From Penium margaritaceum (taxonomy: Eukaryota > Streptophyta > Zygnematophyceae > Desmidiales > Peniaceae), in assembly GCA_023375785.1 (NCBI GenBank), contig SZWC01001189.1, positions 91,001 through 155,000 of the forward strand: 64,000 nt of DNA, given 5' to 3'. Under the pieces are notes generated by a model. That model did not search any database. It saw only the letters and a list, made by a program, of their open reading frames with translations, and was not told where the DNA came from. Both the position numbers and the translations under genes were made by a program. This document shows, piece after piece, positions 44,112 to 55,690 of this stretch. Position 1 is the stretch's first letter. The number at the start of each line of letters is the position of its first letter.

Positions 44112-44687
44112 CTACTCCAATGTGGAGGTGGCGACACATTCTTGTTTTCTGTTGCACCATGAGACCACTGCACCTGTGAGGAAGAACACATAGCTGGAGG
44201 TGGACTTCCGCTTGTCCACGTCCCTGGCGTAGTCTGCATCCGTGTAGTAGACCAGATGCAAGGGGTTGGCCCTCCCCTTGCCGTCAAACCTCAACCACGT
44301 GTGCCGTGTTGTCTACAGGTAGAGGAGGATGCGCTTGACCGTCTTCCAGTGTAATGGTCCTGGATTGGCCACATACCTACTCACTTGACCCACCGCATAA
44401 GCCAGGTCCATTCGAGTTACCACCATGGCGTACATGAGGCTGTCCACCGCAGACTGGTACGGCACCCCCGCCATGTCCTCCCGCTCTTCTTTAGTTTGCG
44501 GCGACATTGTCACGCTCAGGTCACAAGTTGTGGAAACCGGACTGCCAACTGGTTTGCAGTCCTCCATGGCGTACCGCTTCAGCACTTCGGCCACGTACTT
44601 GGCCTGCCCCAGCTCAAGTGTGGGCGTCCTCGGGCTCCGCATTATGCTCACTCCGAGGTCGTACTCCAACTCTCCCATGTCGGACAT
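44112..44687 (-). pseudogene. Copia I RT C-terminal part and RNase H start
   Basis: The frame 44,313-44,687 reads GELEYDLGVSIMRSPRTPTL, YVAEVLKRYAMEDCKPV and RMDLAYAVGQVSRYVANPG, the copia block after the RT catalytic core. The frame 44,112-44,294 has YYTDADYARDVDKRKSTSSY, the RNase H start. Confidence 0.88.
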
Positions 44688-44831
44688 CTGAAATCTGCTG
44701 CTCAGCTGCTCCTTCAGATTCTGTAAAGCCTTGCAGATCAGAGGAATACAAAATCAGGTTGTCATCGTAGAGTGCGACAATTTGCGCCGCACGTACACAC
44801 AATGATCAGATTCACAGCGCTTGAAGCTGAG

Positions 44832-45356
44832 CTACTCCATGTAGCCGTCCATCTGCTGGTACCAGCACCGTGGCGACTGTTTTAGCCCGTACAAGGACTT
44901 GAGCAGCTTGCAAACCTTGCCCTCCGGTGCTTCCACCCCCTCCGACACCTCCATGAAGATCTCCTTGCCAAGGATGCCATTGAGGTATGCAGTTTTGACG
45001 TCCATTTGATGCAACTCCATGTCCTTAGTAGCTGCTACCGCAAGGATCGCCCGGATGCTTGTGCACTTGGTGACAGGGGTGAACGTCTCATCGTAGTGCT
45101 CGCCCTTGCATTGTGCAAACCCCTTCACGACCAGCCGCGTATTGTACTTCTCCAATCTACCCTCCTTGGTGTACATCGTTTTAAAGACCCACTTGGAGCC
45201 GATGACCTTGGTATCTTTGGGCCGGTCCACGAGCTCCCAAGTGTCCTTCTCAGCAGTGGACGTCAGATCTGACTTGATACCTGCGTCCCACTGCTCCGCT
45301 TCAGGCCGTGCAAGAGCCTCTTGTATGGTTGTCGGCTCCGTTGTGACTTCCATCAT
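44832..45356 (-). pseudogene. Copia I reverse transcriptase
   Basis: A 174-codon open frame has EQWDAGIKSDLTSTAEKDTW, VIGSKWVFKTMYTKEGRLEK, RLVVKGFAQCKGEHYDETF, LHQMDVKTAYLNGILGKEIF and LYGLKQSPRCWY in order, the standard first half of copia RT. Confidence 0.92.
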
Positions 45357-46264
45357 GCCTCACGCCATGCCGATCCAGCTGCCTGTTGCTGCATTGTACC
45401 GTTTTTCCGTTGCCTTTGGCTGTGTCGCGATGATTTTGGTGACGCCGGCGGCTGGTCTTGCTGCCGCTCCATGGCAGCCCAGCTCCATGGCAGCCCCGTT
45501 CACGTCCTCGGCCTCTTCTGCTTCGGCTGCTGCGTCCTGCGTCTCTGCAACACATGCGTTTGCACCGTCGCCCTCCTACCCAGCACCGTCACCCTCCGAA
45601 GACGCTTCATCAGTGTTGGTGTCCGCCGGCTCCTCCTCATGAGTTAGGAGCTAGAACCACTCACCCTGATTCGGAGAGTCCACCACACCGATGTCATTTC
45701 TATTGCTGCTATAGGTCTGCTGCTCGTTGAACTCAATGTCACGGCTGCTAAAGGCCTCCTCCTTGCTCACGCCTTAGAGCCGGTGCCCCTTAAGCATGCT
45801 CTCGTAGCCAAGGAACAGACACAACTTGGCGTGTGGGTGTAGTTTTCCATCGCGCAATTGTGCCGTCTACACCATCACATGTGCCTTGTGCCCAAAGACC
45901 TTCATGTACGCCATGCTGGGCTTGCGCCCACTCCATACCTCCTGCAGTATCTTCTAGCCTCGCTTCCCCTTCAGCACCACCGTCGGGGTCAGGTTGATGG
46001 TGTAGCTTGCCGTACGCACCGCTTATGCCCAGAAGCTCCACGGCAATCCCGCGTCCACGAGCATCGTCCGCACCATATTCAGCAGCGACTGGTTTTCTCA
46101 CTCCGCCATGCCATTAGATTGTAGTGAGTAGGGAGTCGTGTGCTCCCACTTCATGCCCTACTACTTCAGCCACCTCTTGCAGCCCGCATACTCTCCGTGA
46201 TTATCACTGCGTAGCGCTCAAACCTTGCGGCCAGTCTGCCTCTCCACCGCCACGATGTACTACT

Positions 46265-46999
46265 TCAGTCGGTCCAGCACCATGCCTTTCCGGGACATGA
46301 AGTGCACGTAGAGTTTTCTGGTGCAGTCATCGATGAAGGTGAAAAAGGAGTGCGCACCGCCTTTTGACGACTTTTTGAACGGTCCAGACATATCGATGTG
46401 CGCGATCTCGAGCAGGTCTTGGGCGTGCTCCACGTTCTTGTTGAACGGCTTGCGCCTGCCTTAACCAAAATGCAAGACTCGCACTTTTTGTGTGTTGCTG
46501 CATTTGCTGCCGCGTCTTCTGCATCGGTGATGTCAAGGCCGCGGACCATGTCGCGCTTTTCCATCTCTTTCACGACTGCAGGCAACGAATGCCCCAGCCG
46601 CCGGTGCCAGAGCTCTAGATTAGCTCCCACTCTTTTGGCCAAGTTGACGACGCGGTCTTGCAAGTCTGCTGCGTTTGCTGCTGCGGGGATCACCTTCGTC
46701 TCCACAATATAGAGACCACCCTCGCGTTCTGCCTCCAGCATGACTTTGCCGCTGCCTTCCATGCACACCACTTTGCCTTTCCTGTTGAAGAGCACCTCAT
46801 ATCCCTTATCCATAAAGGGGCTAACACGTAAAATGTCAGCCAGGCTGGGGACATGTTGCACATCATGAATGACACGCAACATCTTCTCACCGCTCACCTC
46901 CATCTCCACCTCAACGTTTGCTTGGCCGGGCGCCAGCTCGACTTTGTCGTTCGCGACCACCATCGATTCGGCATATTTAGTGTAGTGGACAAACCCCAC
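46265..46999 (-). pseudogene. Copia I protease-end and GAG-pre-integrase region
   Basis: A 244-codon frame carries VIHDVQHVPSLADILRVSPF, then NLELWHRRLGHSLPAVVKEM and CESCILVKAG, the HHCC-type zinc-binding block before copia integrase. Confidence 0.88.
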
Positions 47000-47207
47000 C
47001 TTCTCGACTTGGGTGTGCTCCTCTGCACCAGAATCCAGGCACCGCCTACTGGCCCCTTTGAGGTTGTGCTTTTTGGTGCCGTTGAGGAGAGGTTTCTTGC
47101 CTTAGATGTCCTTGCCGCCGGCCTTTGCCGCCTCTAAGCACTCACGGGTCCAATAGCCCTCTTTACCGCAATTGCGGCACGCGCCTTTCTTGATGCCCTT
47201 CTTGCCG

Positions 47208-47895
47208 CTACCCTTTCCGCCGCCTCCCTTGCCGCCCCTGCACCTGCGGCAGGGCTCCATGTGCCACCTCACATTTTGTTGACCAGGGCCGATGAGGACG
47301 ACAAGGCCTCGCCACCGCTGCTATGTTGTGCCTCGTTGCAGATGTACTCGGCAACTGCGCCAAAGGTGAGTTTGCCCTCCGCCCATTCACTGAGGACGGT
47401 AATGAGGGGGCTCCAACTGTCCGGTAGAGCCATGAGGAGGGCCATCGCCTGCAGTTGATTCAACCTTCCATTCCACATTACTGCATTGTGAGGCGAGCGG
47501 CTCAATCTACTCCATGGCCTCAAGGATGTCCTTGCCCTCGTCGATCCTCACAGTTAGAAGTCGCTTCATCGTGAATATCTGGTTTGCGAGCGACGTCGAC
47601 TGGTGGATGGTGCAAAGCTTTTCTATGCCACGGCTTCTGATGTGCAGCCTTGGAAGTAGCCCCACTGGGTCTTGATAGTAGATGATAGCAGGAGTATGAG
47701 CGCCTCGGTATTTTTCTTTGCAAAGGCCTGCTTCTCCGTGTCTGTCCCAGTCTTCTCTTCGAGCACCTCTGTGCCCTTCATCAGGTCGAGTAGCCTCTTG
47801 TGTGCGAGGTGGATCTCAAAGTGCCACCTCCACAGCCTGAATTCCAAGCCACCCACATAACTTTGGATCAGCTGCGACTCCGTCTTTAGGACCAT
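47208..47895 (-). pseudogene. Copia I gag
   Basis: Frames read FRLWRWHFEIHLAHKRLLDL, WNGRLNQLQAMALLMALPDS and WSPLITVLSEWAEGKLTFGA, the copia gag (UBN2-type) pattern. A C/H-rich knuckle-like segment and a Lys/Gly-rich stretch follow near 47,150-47,240. Confidence 0.8.
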
Positions 47896-48015
47896 GTGCT
47901 TCTCCTCCCTGAGTCATCAGGCGTTGACAGTGAGGATGTCCGAGACGCTCCTCCTGTCCGATGCGGAAGCTGTGGACGTTTGGGGACCGGTCAGAGCTGT
48001 GGGACCATAAACCTT

Positions 48016-48741
48016 TGTTGGAAATGTGGTTTTTAATGTGTCCTGACTATGTCTTTAATTTCACAGCTCTTTCGGGCAGCAGTCGTAGACAAAGCGTGTG
48101 CTGTCTGCTCGCCACACGCTATGTGAGCAGAGTTTTGAAGGAATTCACCACCACCCGAAGTTCGAAGAGCTGGGGATCAATTTTGGTTGGATGTTTGGAC
48201 AAGGACCAAGTCAGCAAAGCTATAGTGCTAATCACAAGCTTTCCACAGCACCAAACCGTACACAAGTTGAGTGCCCGATACGTGATTCAGAGTGCATCAT
48301 TAAGTCTCTGTCCCCGACAGAGGATTAGCGTGAGTGTCGGACGTCCGACACGCCCTGGACCCCAATGAAGCACCAGACGGCCATTCCGAAGCGCACATGG
48401 CTCCAATGAACTATGGGGTGTTTCTTCTAGCCTCCCGCAAGGGGAACTGCGGTCATGGTGTGCGTGGTGGGAGTCAAACTGGTCACCACCGAATCAATTT
48501 TTCCGGTCGGTACCAAGTCTGCCGTCCAAACCAGGACGACCAGCACCACCTCCCAACTTTGGCGGACCATTACTCCCTCAATTCTTAGCCGATTGCTGCG
48601 ATTAAAATTGCAGCTGTTCCAGAATTTCCTCTAGTTTTTGAAACATCCATCCATGTATACGAACTTTCACTGTACAAGAATCTGGAGCCATCGCCCTGAC
48701 AAACGGTGATGCCAGGGCATGGCACGGGACAATATGTGACA
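48016..48741 (-). repeat. Copia I 5' LTR
   Basis: 726 bp. It contains an 18-bp perfect palindrome GTGTCGGACGTCCGACAC at 48,334-48,351. Its left 205 bp match the 3' LTR piece at 43,901-44,105. Confidence 0.8.
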
Positions 48742-50393
48742 AGTAGCAGCTACTGTAGCTACATCATCCCCACCATCAGCAACACTAGTAGTAGCAGCTG
48801 CATCAGCTGCATTAATTGTACTTATTGTGATGACATTGACTGGGACTTTGGGCATCGAGGTTGGAGCAGTAACACCGCTTATAACGTCTACAACGCCTTC
48901 AATTTCAACACCATCTACAGTAGTGTTACCATTCACAATACAAGCTGCATTAGCTACATCTGATGTATTTGTTGCATTGGCGACAGTACACACATATTCT
49001 AAATCATCACCATCCAGAGCATGAGGTGCATCAGCTGCATCGACACCATCTTCAGCACTGGAACCATCAGCTGCATTTGTAGCATCACACGCATTATAGA
49101 ATCAGCAGCATCCACAGCATCAACTGCATTGACGGCATCAGCTACATCTGGTGATCCTCCATCTGTCACTGATTGTGTAGCAGCTAGTAGCCATTCTGAA
49201 ATCTAAGTTCTTAGGGGGAGTCTTGGAGACTTGCCCACATATGATGGTGACAACAGAGTCCATTTGCTTGATTGAGTTAGCAGCATCCAGCCATACATGT
49301 GCAAGATGTTGAGTTGAGGAGGATGAGATACTTTCTTTTACCAATGAGCAGCAGATCTATGGTGCTACTATTCGGGAGAGATTTTCCTGCAACACTCCCA
49401 CATCACATGATTTACCTTATTGCCTCTTCATGAGGGACATGCAGAAGAGTGACACACATCTAGAGTGTGATTTGCGAGCATTAACGATATCCTGAACAGC
49501 TCTGAGACGTCCTCCAATCCACCCCCATCCTTCTCCTTTCCAGCCCGGGCCATCCCTCTCTTCTTCCAAGCCCTTTACATCTCCTACCTCAGAGCTTGAC
49601 ATGCCTCCACTTTCTCCACTTGACCGTCCGGCTAAGGCTTATGACCTACGAAGAGGTTATTCGTCATGGGATGTTGCACGTGCAGTCACTCAGCTTTGGG
49701 CAATAAAGATTGAGGCAGAGGTGTTGCGTTGAGTGATAGACGCCTTGTCTTCTTCCTACAATGTCGTGTTGGTGATTATCGAGGATGTTGAGTTTGATTT
49801 TTGCATAGAGACTACGGAGGATTATGCTGAGATGCGTGAGCATGCCTCACTTCTCCAGGGTGAGACAACCGTGACACAGGAGTACCTGCGCACATTTGAG
49901 TGTGCAGTTGATGTAGAGACATCAGAGGTAAGCTCCACATGCACGGATCCAGTTTCACCCCCATCCTCCAGCCCTGGAGCATCTAGCAACATCTTCTCCG
50001 CTCGGGTAACTTCTGACTCAGATGAGGGTGACGTACAGGAGTGTGGGTTGGGACCTTTGGCAACTACCAGATGTGCGAGATTCAACCTCACACCCCTCTT
50101 CTAACCATGGAGAATTTGGAAGCATCTTCTCCACTCCTACATCTTCTGAGGAGTCCCATGAGGGTGCTATCCAAGACCCTGCCAGTTGGGACCTCTTGCA
50201 GTCTCTTAATGCCCGAGGTGAAACTGGATTAATCTTATCCTCCTACTTTGGAGCTAGTGAGTGACATGCATTACGCAGTGTATGAGTGAATTTGTGTAAA
50301 TGGTGACCATTGTAGCCTTATCTTCTCTTCTCACGTGACATGCTCAAATCTTCAGCTTTTGTCAGCTGTAGTAATAATTTGAGTCAGGGGGGG
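48742..50393 (+). mobile_element. Family X copy 2, right part
   Basis: Low-complexity Ser/Thr coding-like DNA (to about 49,200) is followed by a stretch that matches X copy 1 (33,530-34,940). A 123-codon frame (49,733-50,104) starts with MIDALSSSYNVVLVIIEDVE, weakly like copia gag (ALSSSYN...), then turns Ser/Pro/acidic. The part ends in a purine tract GTCAGGGGGGGTG at 50,382-50,394. It is broken. Confidence 0.45.
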
Positions 50394-51300
50394 TGTGCTG
50401 ATCTCTTAAGGGGACAGGTACATATTTTTCTCCATGGAGGGTGAGCACGTCCATTCTGGAACATAAATGTTGAGGTTCTTCTTACCACAATCTTCTCATC
50501 AATGGTGAGCTTGTGCATCTTCTCAGCTAGTACTCTCTTGAGAGCTCTTGCATTCCAGGGAGAATGCTGGTGTATGGGGTTTAGGCTTTTTTTTTTTTTC
50601 ATGTAGTGTAGGGCAGTGAGTGCTTCTCAGCTTGCACCGTTGCATCTCTAGCGGTTGTATTGCCTTTCCTGACACACATCTTAAGCATTCTGGCCACCTA
50701 GTTCACCCGTGCATGACAAATGATTTTCTCGGTGGTCAAAACCCGGGCACTCCATAGTCTGTGCCAATGCTCTTTGAGACCCTATGATGATTGGACATAT
50801 ATCATCTTTGACAAGTCGTCTATGTTCCTTCTTGTTGAGACCCAAATATGTGGTGATATGTGTAGATACCTCGGGACACCCAGTACCGATTGATCATGCT
50901 TATACAGGCTTTGGAGTTCGGAAGTCTTTCAGGAAGTTTCTGTACCTTCTCTTCCATCAAGACCCGGACACTCGGTGGCATGTTTATGTGCTTTGGGAGA
51001 CATATCTTGTCAGGTTTCACGTTTCGTGGTATTCATGCTAACCGTCTGTACAGTTTGGTATTGTGAGGAAAACGGGGCCTGGCAGGCTAGCTGCCAATCC
51101 CCAGTACATTAGCCCACTGTGGAGCTCATTGTACTCTCTTTTTTGTTTCTTCATTTACGCATGACAGGCTTAGCCAAAACTTGGTACTGCAATTCTTCCA
51201 CTCACCAGCAGAGCTTGTACGTTGTCTAGCATGGACCCACATGCACCAAAACGATTTGAACACGCACTAGCTACTAAGTTTTCCGGGGTCTGGTAGATCA
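50394..51300 (+). repeat. Family X copy 2, 3' LTR-like end
   Basis: It begins TGTGCTGATC after a purine tract and matches X copy 1 (34,948 on, resuming 38,637-39,110) and copy 3 (39,190-39,880). The right end is not defined. Confidence 0.5.
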
Positions 51301-51334
51301 ACTCAGTAAGTTACTTGGTCCTCACTGTTTCAAT

Positions 51335-51410
51335 GCAGGCTGGGTCACCATGAGGGATTTGCACGAGCATGGACACGACCGAGTGGCCACAGTCAACTGT
51401 GCACATAATT
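51335..51410 (-). repeat. Small fragment of A-type LTR
   Basis: GCATGGACACGACCGAGTGG and flanking bases match 25,013-25,032 in the copia A LTR, in the same orientation. Confidence 0.55.
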
Positions 51411-51904
51411 GAACAGAGATAGTCAATAAAGTAACACCTCCAAACAGCTTCCCTCCCACCCAAGTTCGACATCCCTTAATCTCAACCTTCCCAAGTGAGG
51501 GATGTCTCATCCACAAAAAAATGGGATACGAGATGTGTAAAATTCAGAAGAAAACAGCAAGGGGGGACAAAGTGGTAGAATGATTTCAAATCTCAGATGC
51601 TCATTTTGGTGTGATTCAGTCTTAGCAACAAGACACTAACTCTTTAAACTTCAAACTGTCGTGGATGGAAAACAAGAAGATCCAAAATAAAATTGACATA
51701 TCATACCATCTTTTATATTTGCCTCTTTTCTAAAACCCATAGAAGTGATAGTTGAATTCAAAAATTATTCATGGCCATGTAATTTTGGACCTGTTTGTCC
51801 AAGGCTACTAGTGTTATTGTGGTGTTTTGTTTTGTTCCAACTGGCGTTCATCTCCTTGGTGTGAACAAGAAGTTTGGCTATCAAGTCTTGAAATGTCGAA
51901 AAAC
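51411..51904. other. No supported gene
   Basis: AT-rich DNA with no long frame and no recognisable repeat. Confidence 0.5.
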
Positions 51905-51907
51905 TAA

Positions 51908-52564
51908 GGCCGGTGTCATACTGCCCCGCAGCAACTCGTTCTCGTGTTCTGCATTCCCTCTCTTAAGAAAGCGGCGAGTCAGGGATCATTGTTGGGTATC
52001 TATGGTCACACCGGAGCGTGTAGCAACTCGCTTCGCCGGCACTGCAGTGACAGAAAGTTTTATACACTTTCTGACGTGAGACTGTCCGTGTTGACCCGTG
52101 TTTTCAAGTTGCATCCCATGATGAACGAGAAAAATCTGGGACGCTGTCGATGAGTTGCTAAAGAGTTGCTACAAACCCGAAGGTGTACCAACTCGTAAAA
52201 ACCCTCATCGGTCGCGTAGTTTTTGGAAAAAAAATCATGTGCTGAACAGCTGCTAACTCACATAGCTTGTCCTTATCTCAATTGTGAAGTCATCAAAGCA
52301 AGCCACATCATCGCTCCCAGGACGCCACTCCACTTTCACGAGTATTAAAAACAAAAAATTTAAAACATGCATGCTACTTGCGAGCGGATGGTGTCACACT
52401 GCTGCTGAATGAACTTTGACGCGGAAAAGTGTGCACCATCAAGTCAAGAACAAAAGATCACACACGTTTGACGCGGTCTGCGATGAACGAGATGATTGAC
52501 CCTATGAACTCACCTCTCCGCAACTTCCCGCGGTGAGATTAGTTCGTTCGGTGTGAAACCGGCC
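51908..52564. mobile_element. PIF/Harbinger-like MITE, 657 bp
   Basis: The ends are inverted: GGCCGGTGTCATAC at the left and the reverse complement GGCCGGTTTCACAC at the right (12 of 14 match). A direct repeat TAA flanks them (51,905-51,907 and 52,565-52,567). A 3-bp TAA duplication with GGCC-start ends fits PIF/Harbinger. No transposase frame is present, so it would be non-autonomous. The short duplication leaves room for other superfamilies. Confidence 0.65.
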
Positions 52565-52567
52565 TAA

Positions 52568-53507
52568 GACAAAAGTTGCACGAGTGAGCTGCAAAGCAGG
52601 CTCACAGCTTGCTTCGCAGCTCGCCCACCCCTTCCGGACGGCAAAGCACGTTGTCCGAAAGAGGCTCCATGCATCGGAAGGCATTCCGTTCTTTGAAGGT
52701 TGCCACGTCAGTGCGCAAGCTCAGGGGGAATGCACGCGGAATGTGGATGTATCACGTTCCGCACGCAGTCCCTCGGAGACTGTGCATGGAACATGAAATT
52801 GTGTAGAAATTTACAGTTTGGTAGTTTCTAGAGTGATTCGTCCATTACAACAGAATTAATTGTGTGCTCAAATAGTTGAAGGAAGATCATTGTTTCATTC
52901 GTAAGAGACACTATGGCAGTGATGTTTTGCAAGCAAAGCAATCAATTTGTGACTCTTTCTCTATGTTTAGTTCGTTACACGATTTTGCTACATCGTCGCC
53001 GACATGCGATCCACTCTCCACATTACTTTTTAGCGCCACACGAGTTTGTTGCACGTGCAGAACGCTAGTAAGTCTCAAATCTTTCATGCCTAGTGGTCCA
53101 TAACTGCAAATTTCAGGCAAGGTGCCGAAGGAATGACATGTAATCCTTAGAATCTTACAGTTTGACTTTTGAGCTACAAAGTTTGCTTGGGAAACAATGT
53201 TAAATTCAGTTTTTTTTCTAAAATGTTGCTCGCAGACAAAAGTGAAGTTGGCACAAATGGGTCCGTCCCAGAAGCTCCCTCCATTCTTTTACTTTCCCCT
53301 TGCAAAATACAAAATGCAAGCTTTTCTTGCACATGAGTGAGACAAAGACAAGACATAGAGGAGCAGAATCTAAATCGATACAAGACCGAGATTGTCTCAT
53401 CACCTCTAATGGGGATGAGGTGTCGCACGAAGTGGAAAAATATGAGTTTGACATCAAGAAATCTTGTCTCAATCTCGATTCAGCAACCCTATTTTTGTCC
53501 ATAGACA
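52568..53507. other. No supported gene
   Basis: Mixed DNA; frames of 60-100 codons on both strands have no recognisable content. Confidence 0.5.
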
Positions 53508-53573
53508 CACTCACTCACTCACTCACTCACTCACTCACTCACTCACTCACTCACTCACTCACTCACTCACTCA
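53508..53573. repeat. (CACT)n microsatellite
   Basis: About 16 uninterrupted 4-bp units lie immediately before the probable start of the F LTR. Confidence 0.95.
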
Positions 53574-55690
53574 TGAAGTTCCTTGGCCACTCACTACTCT
53601 ATGCCCTCTTCACTACCACACTCTGCACACACATGTACAGATTAAATGACAATGGCCTTGCCTGTGGAGGCGTCATGCGGGCCCACCTTGACTGGAGCCT
53701 CTGGCGTCATGGGGAAGCTACAGGACCCAGGAGTGCCCTCTGGCACAAACACGGCCATTGCCTGACTTTCCATGATTCTGTGATGCGGTAGATGCTAGGG
53801 CTTGTACATTCTCAGTGCCGTGTCCTGCATCATGTTTTCTTGCCTTGAGTGTTTTAGGTGAGTTGCATACTCTCCGGGTGCAAATCCTTAGGGGGCCACT
53901 GTGCCGGTTTTGGCCGTGCACTGGTGAGTAGCCACCCTTGGTTTAATCTGAGTGGTCGGGCTCGACCCCCGGGTGGCGGCACTTGCCCACCCGAGCGTGA
54001 TGCTCAGTGTGGGTGCGTGCTCACTGGTGCTTAGCTCGCTCAATCCTCCTCACTTTCTTTCTTCTTTTCGTGAATGATTGAGCTCAAGGAAATTCTTTAC
54101 TGCATCCATGGCATGCCTAGGGCTCTCACGTGCTCACTCGTGTTGTCTCACACAATCTACCTAGGAAGCTACTTGAATAACTACTGGTATCACAGCGGCA
54201 GGGGTTGCCCCTTGTAGCTCGTCGATCCTGGGGCTGTGAGACGCCGAGAACTCCTTGGTAGCCACGCGGTGTTCTAGCCTCCTACCTCTGTGGGGCCCAT
54301 GGTCTCTTCGCCGCTGCCCATCTCCTTTCCAGCGAGTGGCACTTCTGTTGCCACCTACCTACTGTCAAGAGGCCTGTGCTCATCTTACGTGCACGGGCCT
54401 GCGGCGACTTCCGTCGCCAAAACATTCTTGTGCCGCTCATCTCTTTGTGACTCCCGGCGCTCCACCGCCCGTCTACTGGCGAGAGGGTCAAGCCCTGCTT
54501 CCTGGCGCGAGCTTGCGGTCATCTTACCACAGCACACTCTCCGGAGCTCATGTGGCACTCTTGCCATAGCCGCCGCCCGCCACAACAGTCATCTCTGGAC
54601 ATCGCAGCACCAACAGCGGCACAGCCGATGCCTCCGTTCCCGCATCTCCATGGTATCGACCCCAACGACACTCACGGTCTGCACCTTGCAGTTCCCACAT
54701 CACTGCCCTTCTTCACCGGCCAGAGGTACGTGTTTCTCAGCCCAGCACCACGGTGCGGACCACATGCACCAGCACTATCTGCTTTGCCCATCGGTCGCTC
54801 TTGCTTTTCTCTTACAGCAGCACTCTCACACCGTCAATGTGCCAAACCCATTCCCTTAGTTCCACATCACGTTATTCTCATGCAATACAGTCCCGGTGTA
54901 CAGTGTGGTACCCTCATTGCACCCACACCTCTCTTGGCTGCACCAATGGCCCTAACTCTCTCACACTAAATTCTTGTCCTCTCGACGATCCACAGGACGA
55001 GGAGCTGGACTCCCCGCGCACAGCAGCTCGGTACGCCGACCGTGAATGGGTGGATGAATGTGATTTTGAAGAACCTCCACCCACCGATAACGACTCTCCA
55101 ATATGGGTGTGCATATTAGATTACTCCTACTGGCGAGAGGACGTGGACAAAACAGCTGGGCGCAAACAGGAGGAGATAGACTGGCAAGTCTGTACACCGA
55201 AAGATCTTCTTCCACCATCACCACCTCTATCTCTAGTGGTGCACCCTCCCCGCGACTCTCAGCTAGCCAATCCTACAACTGCTCCTACTCCTACCCCATC
55301 TCCTCTAGTAGCTGGATCCACTGAGACATCAACGGCACCTGAGGTGCCTAGTGTGATACCCGTTCTTCCCTCCCACACAAACTGCATCGGCTTGGCTAGC
55401 GCTATTCTTAACATAGCTGCCGGTGCCGCCGCCACGTTCGCCGCCACAGCTAGAGCCAGCCGTGCCCCGACACTGACAGTAGTTGGACATGCGTTTTGAG
55501 GCCTACACCCACGCTGCAACATATCTCACACTACTTGCAGCTGCCACTGCAAACATCGCCACACAGGTCACAACAGCAACAGCCTCTATGGCCACAATGG
55601 CTTCCTCTGAAGCAGACACAACATCTAGTGCTGTTGGATGCATCCGTGCATCTACCGCCGTAGAGAGGGCTGTGATCGACGTCAGATCAC
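53574..55690 (+). mobile_element. Ty1/copia F, 5' part only (J family), broken
   Basis: A primer-site match TGGTATCACAGC starts at 54,185. The preceding 610 bp match the J LTR (CCTTAGGG, TGGTGAGTAGCC, CTCGACCC, ending AATAACTAC). The LTR left edge is approximate. A leader and Pro/Ser/Ala-rich frames follow, including an open stretch at 54,753-55,499 (248 codons, non-ATG start) with an acidic segment (DSPIWVCILDYSYWRED) and a Pro-rich segment. The element does not continue; G sequence begins near 55,690. Confidence 0.6.

Larger units (their letters stand above)
43901..48741 (-). mobile_element. Ty1/copia element I, broken
   Basis: It is flanked by a 5-bp target duplication AGTAG (43,896-43,900 and 48,742-48,746) inside family X. 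The 5' LTR is 48,016-48,741 (726 bp, from TGTCACATATTG on the minus strand to ...TTCCAACA); the matching 3' LTR piece is 43,901-44,105. Minus-strand parts are gag (47,895-47,208), protease/pre-integrase (46,999-46,265), integrase (about 46,265-45,700), RT (45,356-44,832) and RT end/RNase H (44,687-44,112). It belongs to a different copia lineage from A, B, E and G. The LTR overlap is about 72% identical by eye, so it is old; it has many breaks. Confidence 0.85.

Noticed and set aside
53508-53573. Thr/His/Ser/Leu repeat protein predicted across the CACT array
   Set aside because: The frame is a product of the microsatellite and has no coding support on either side.
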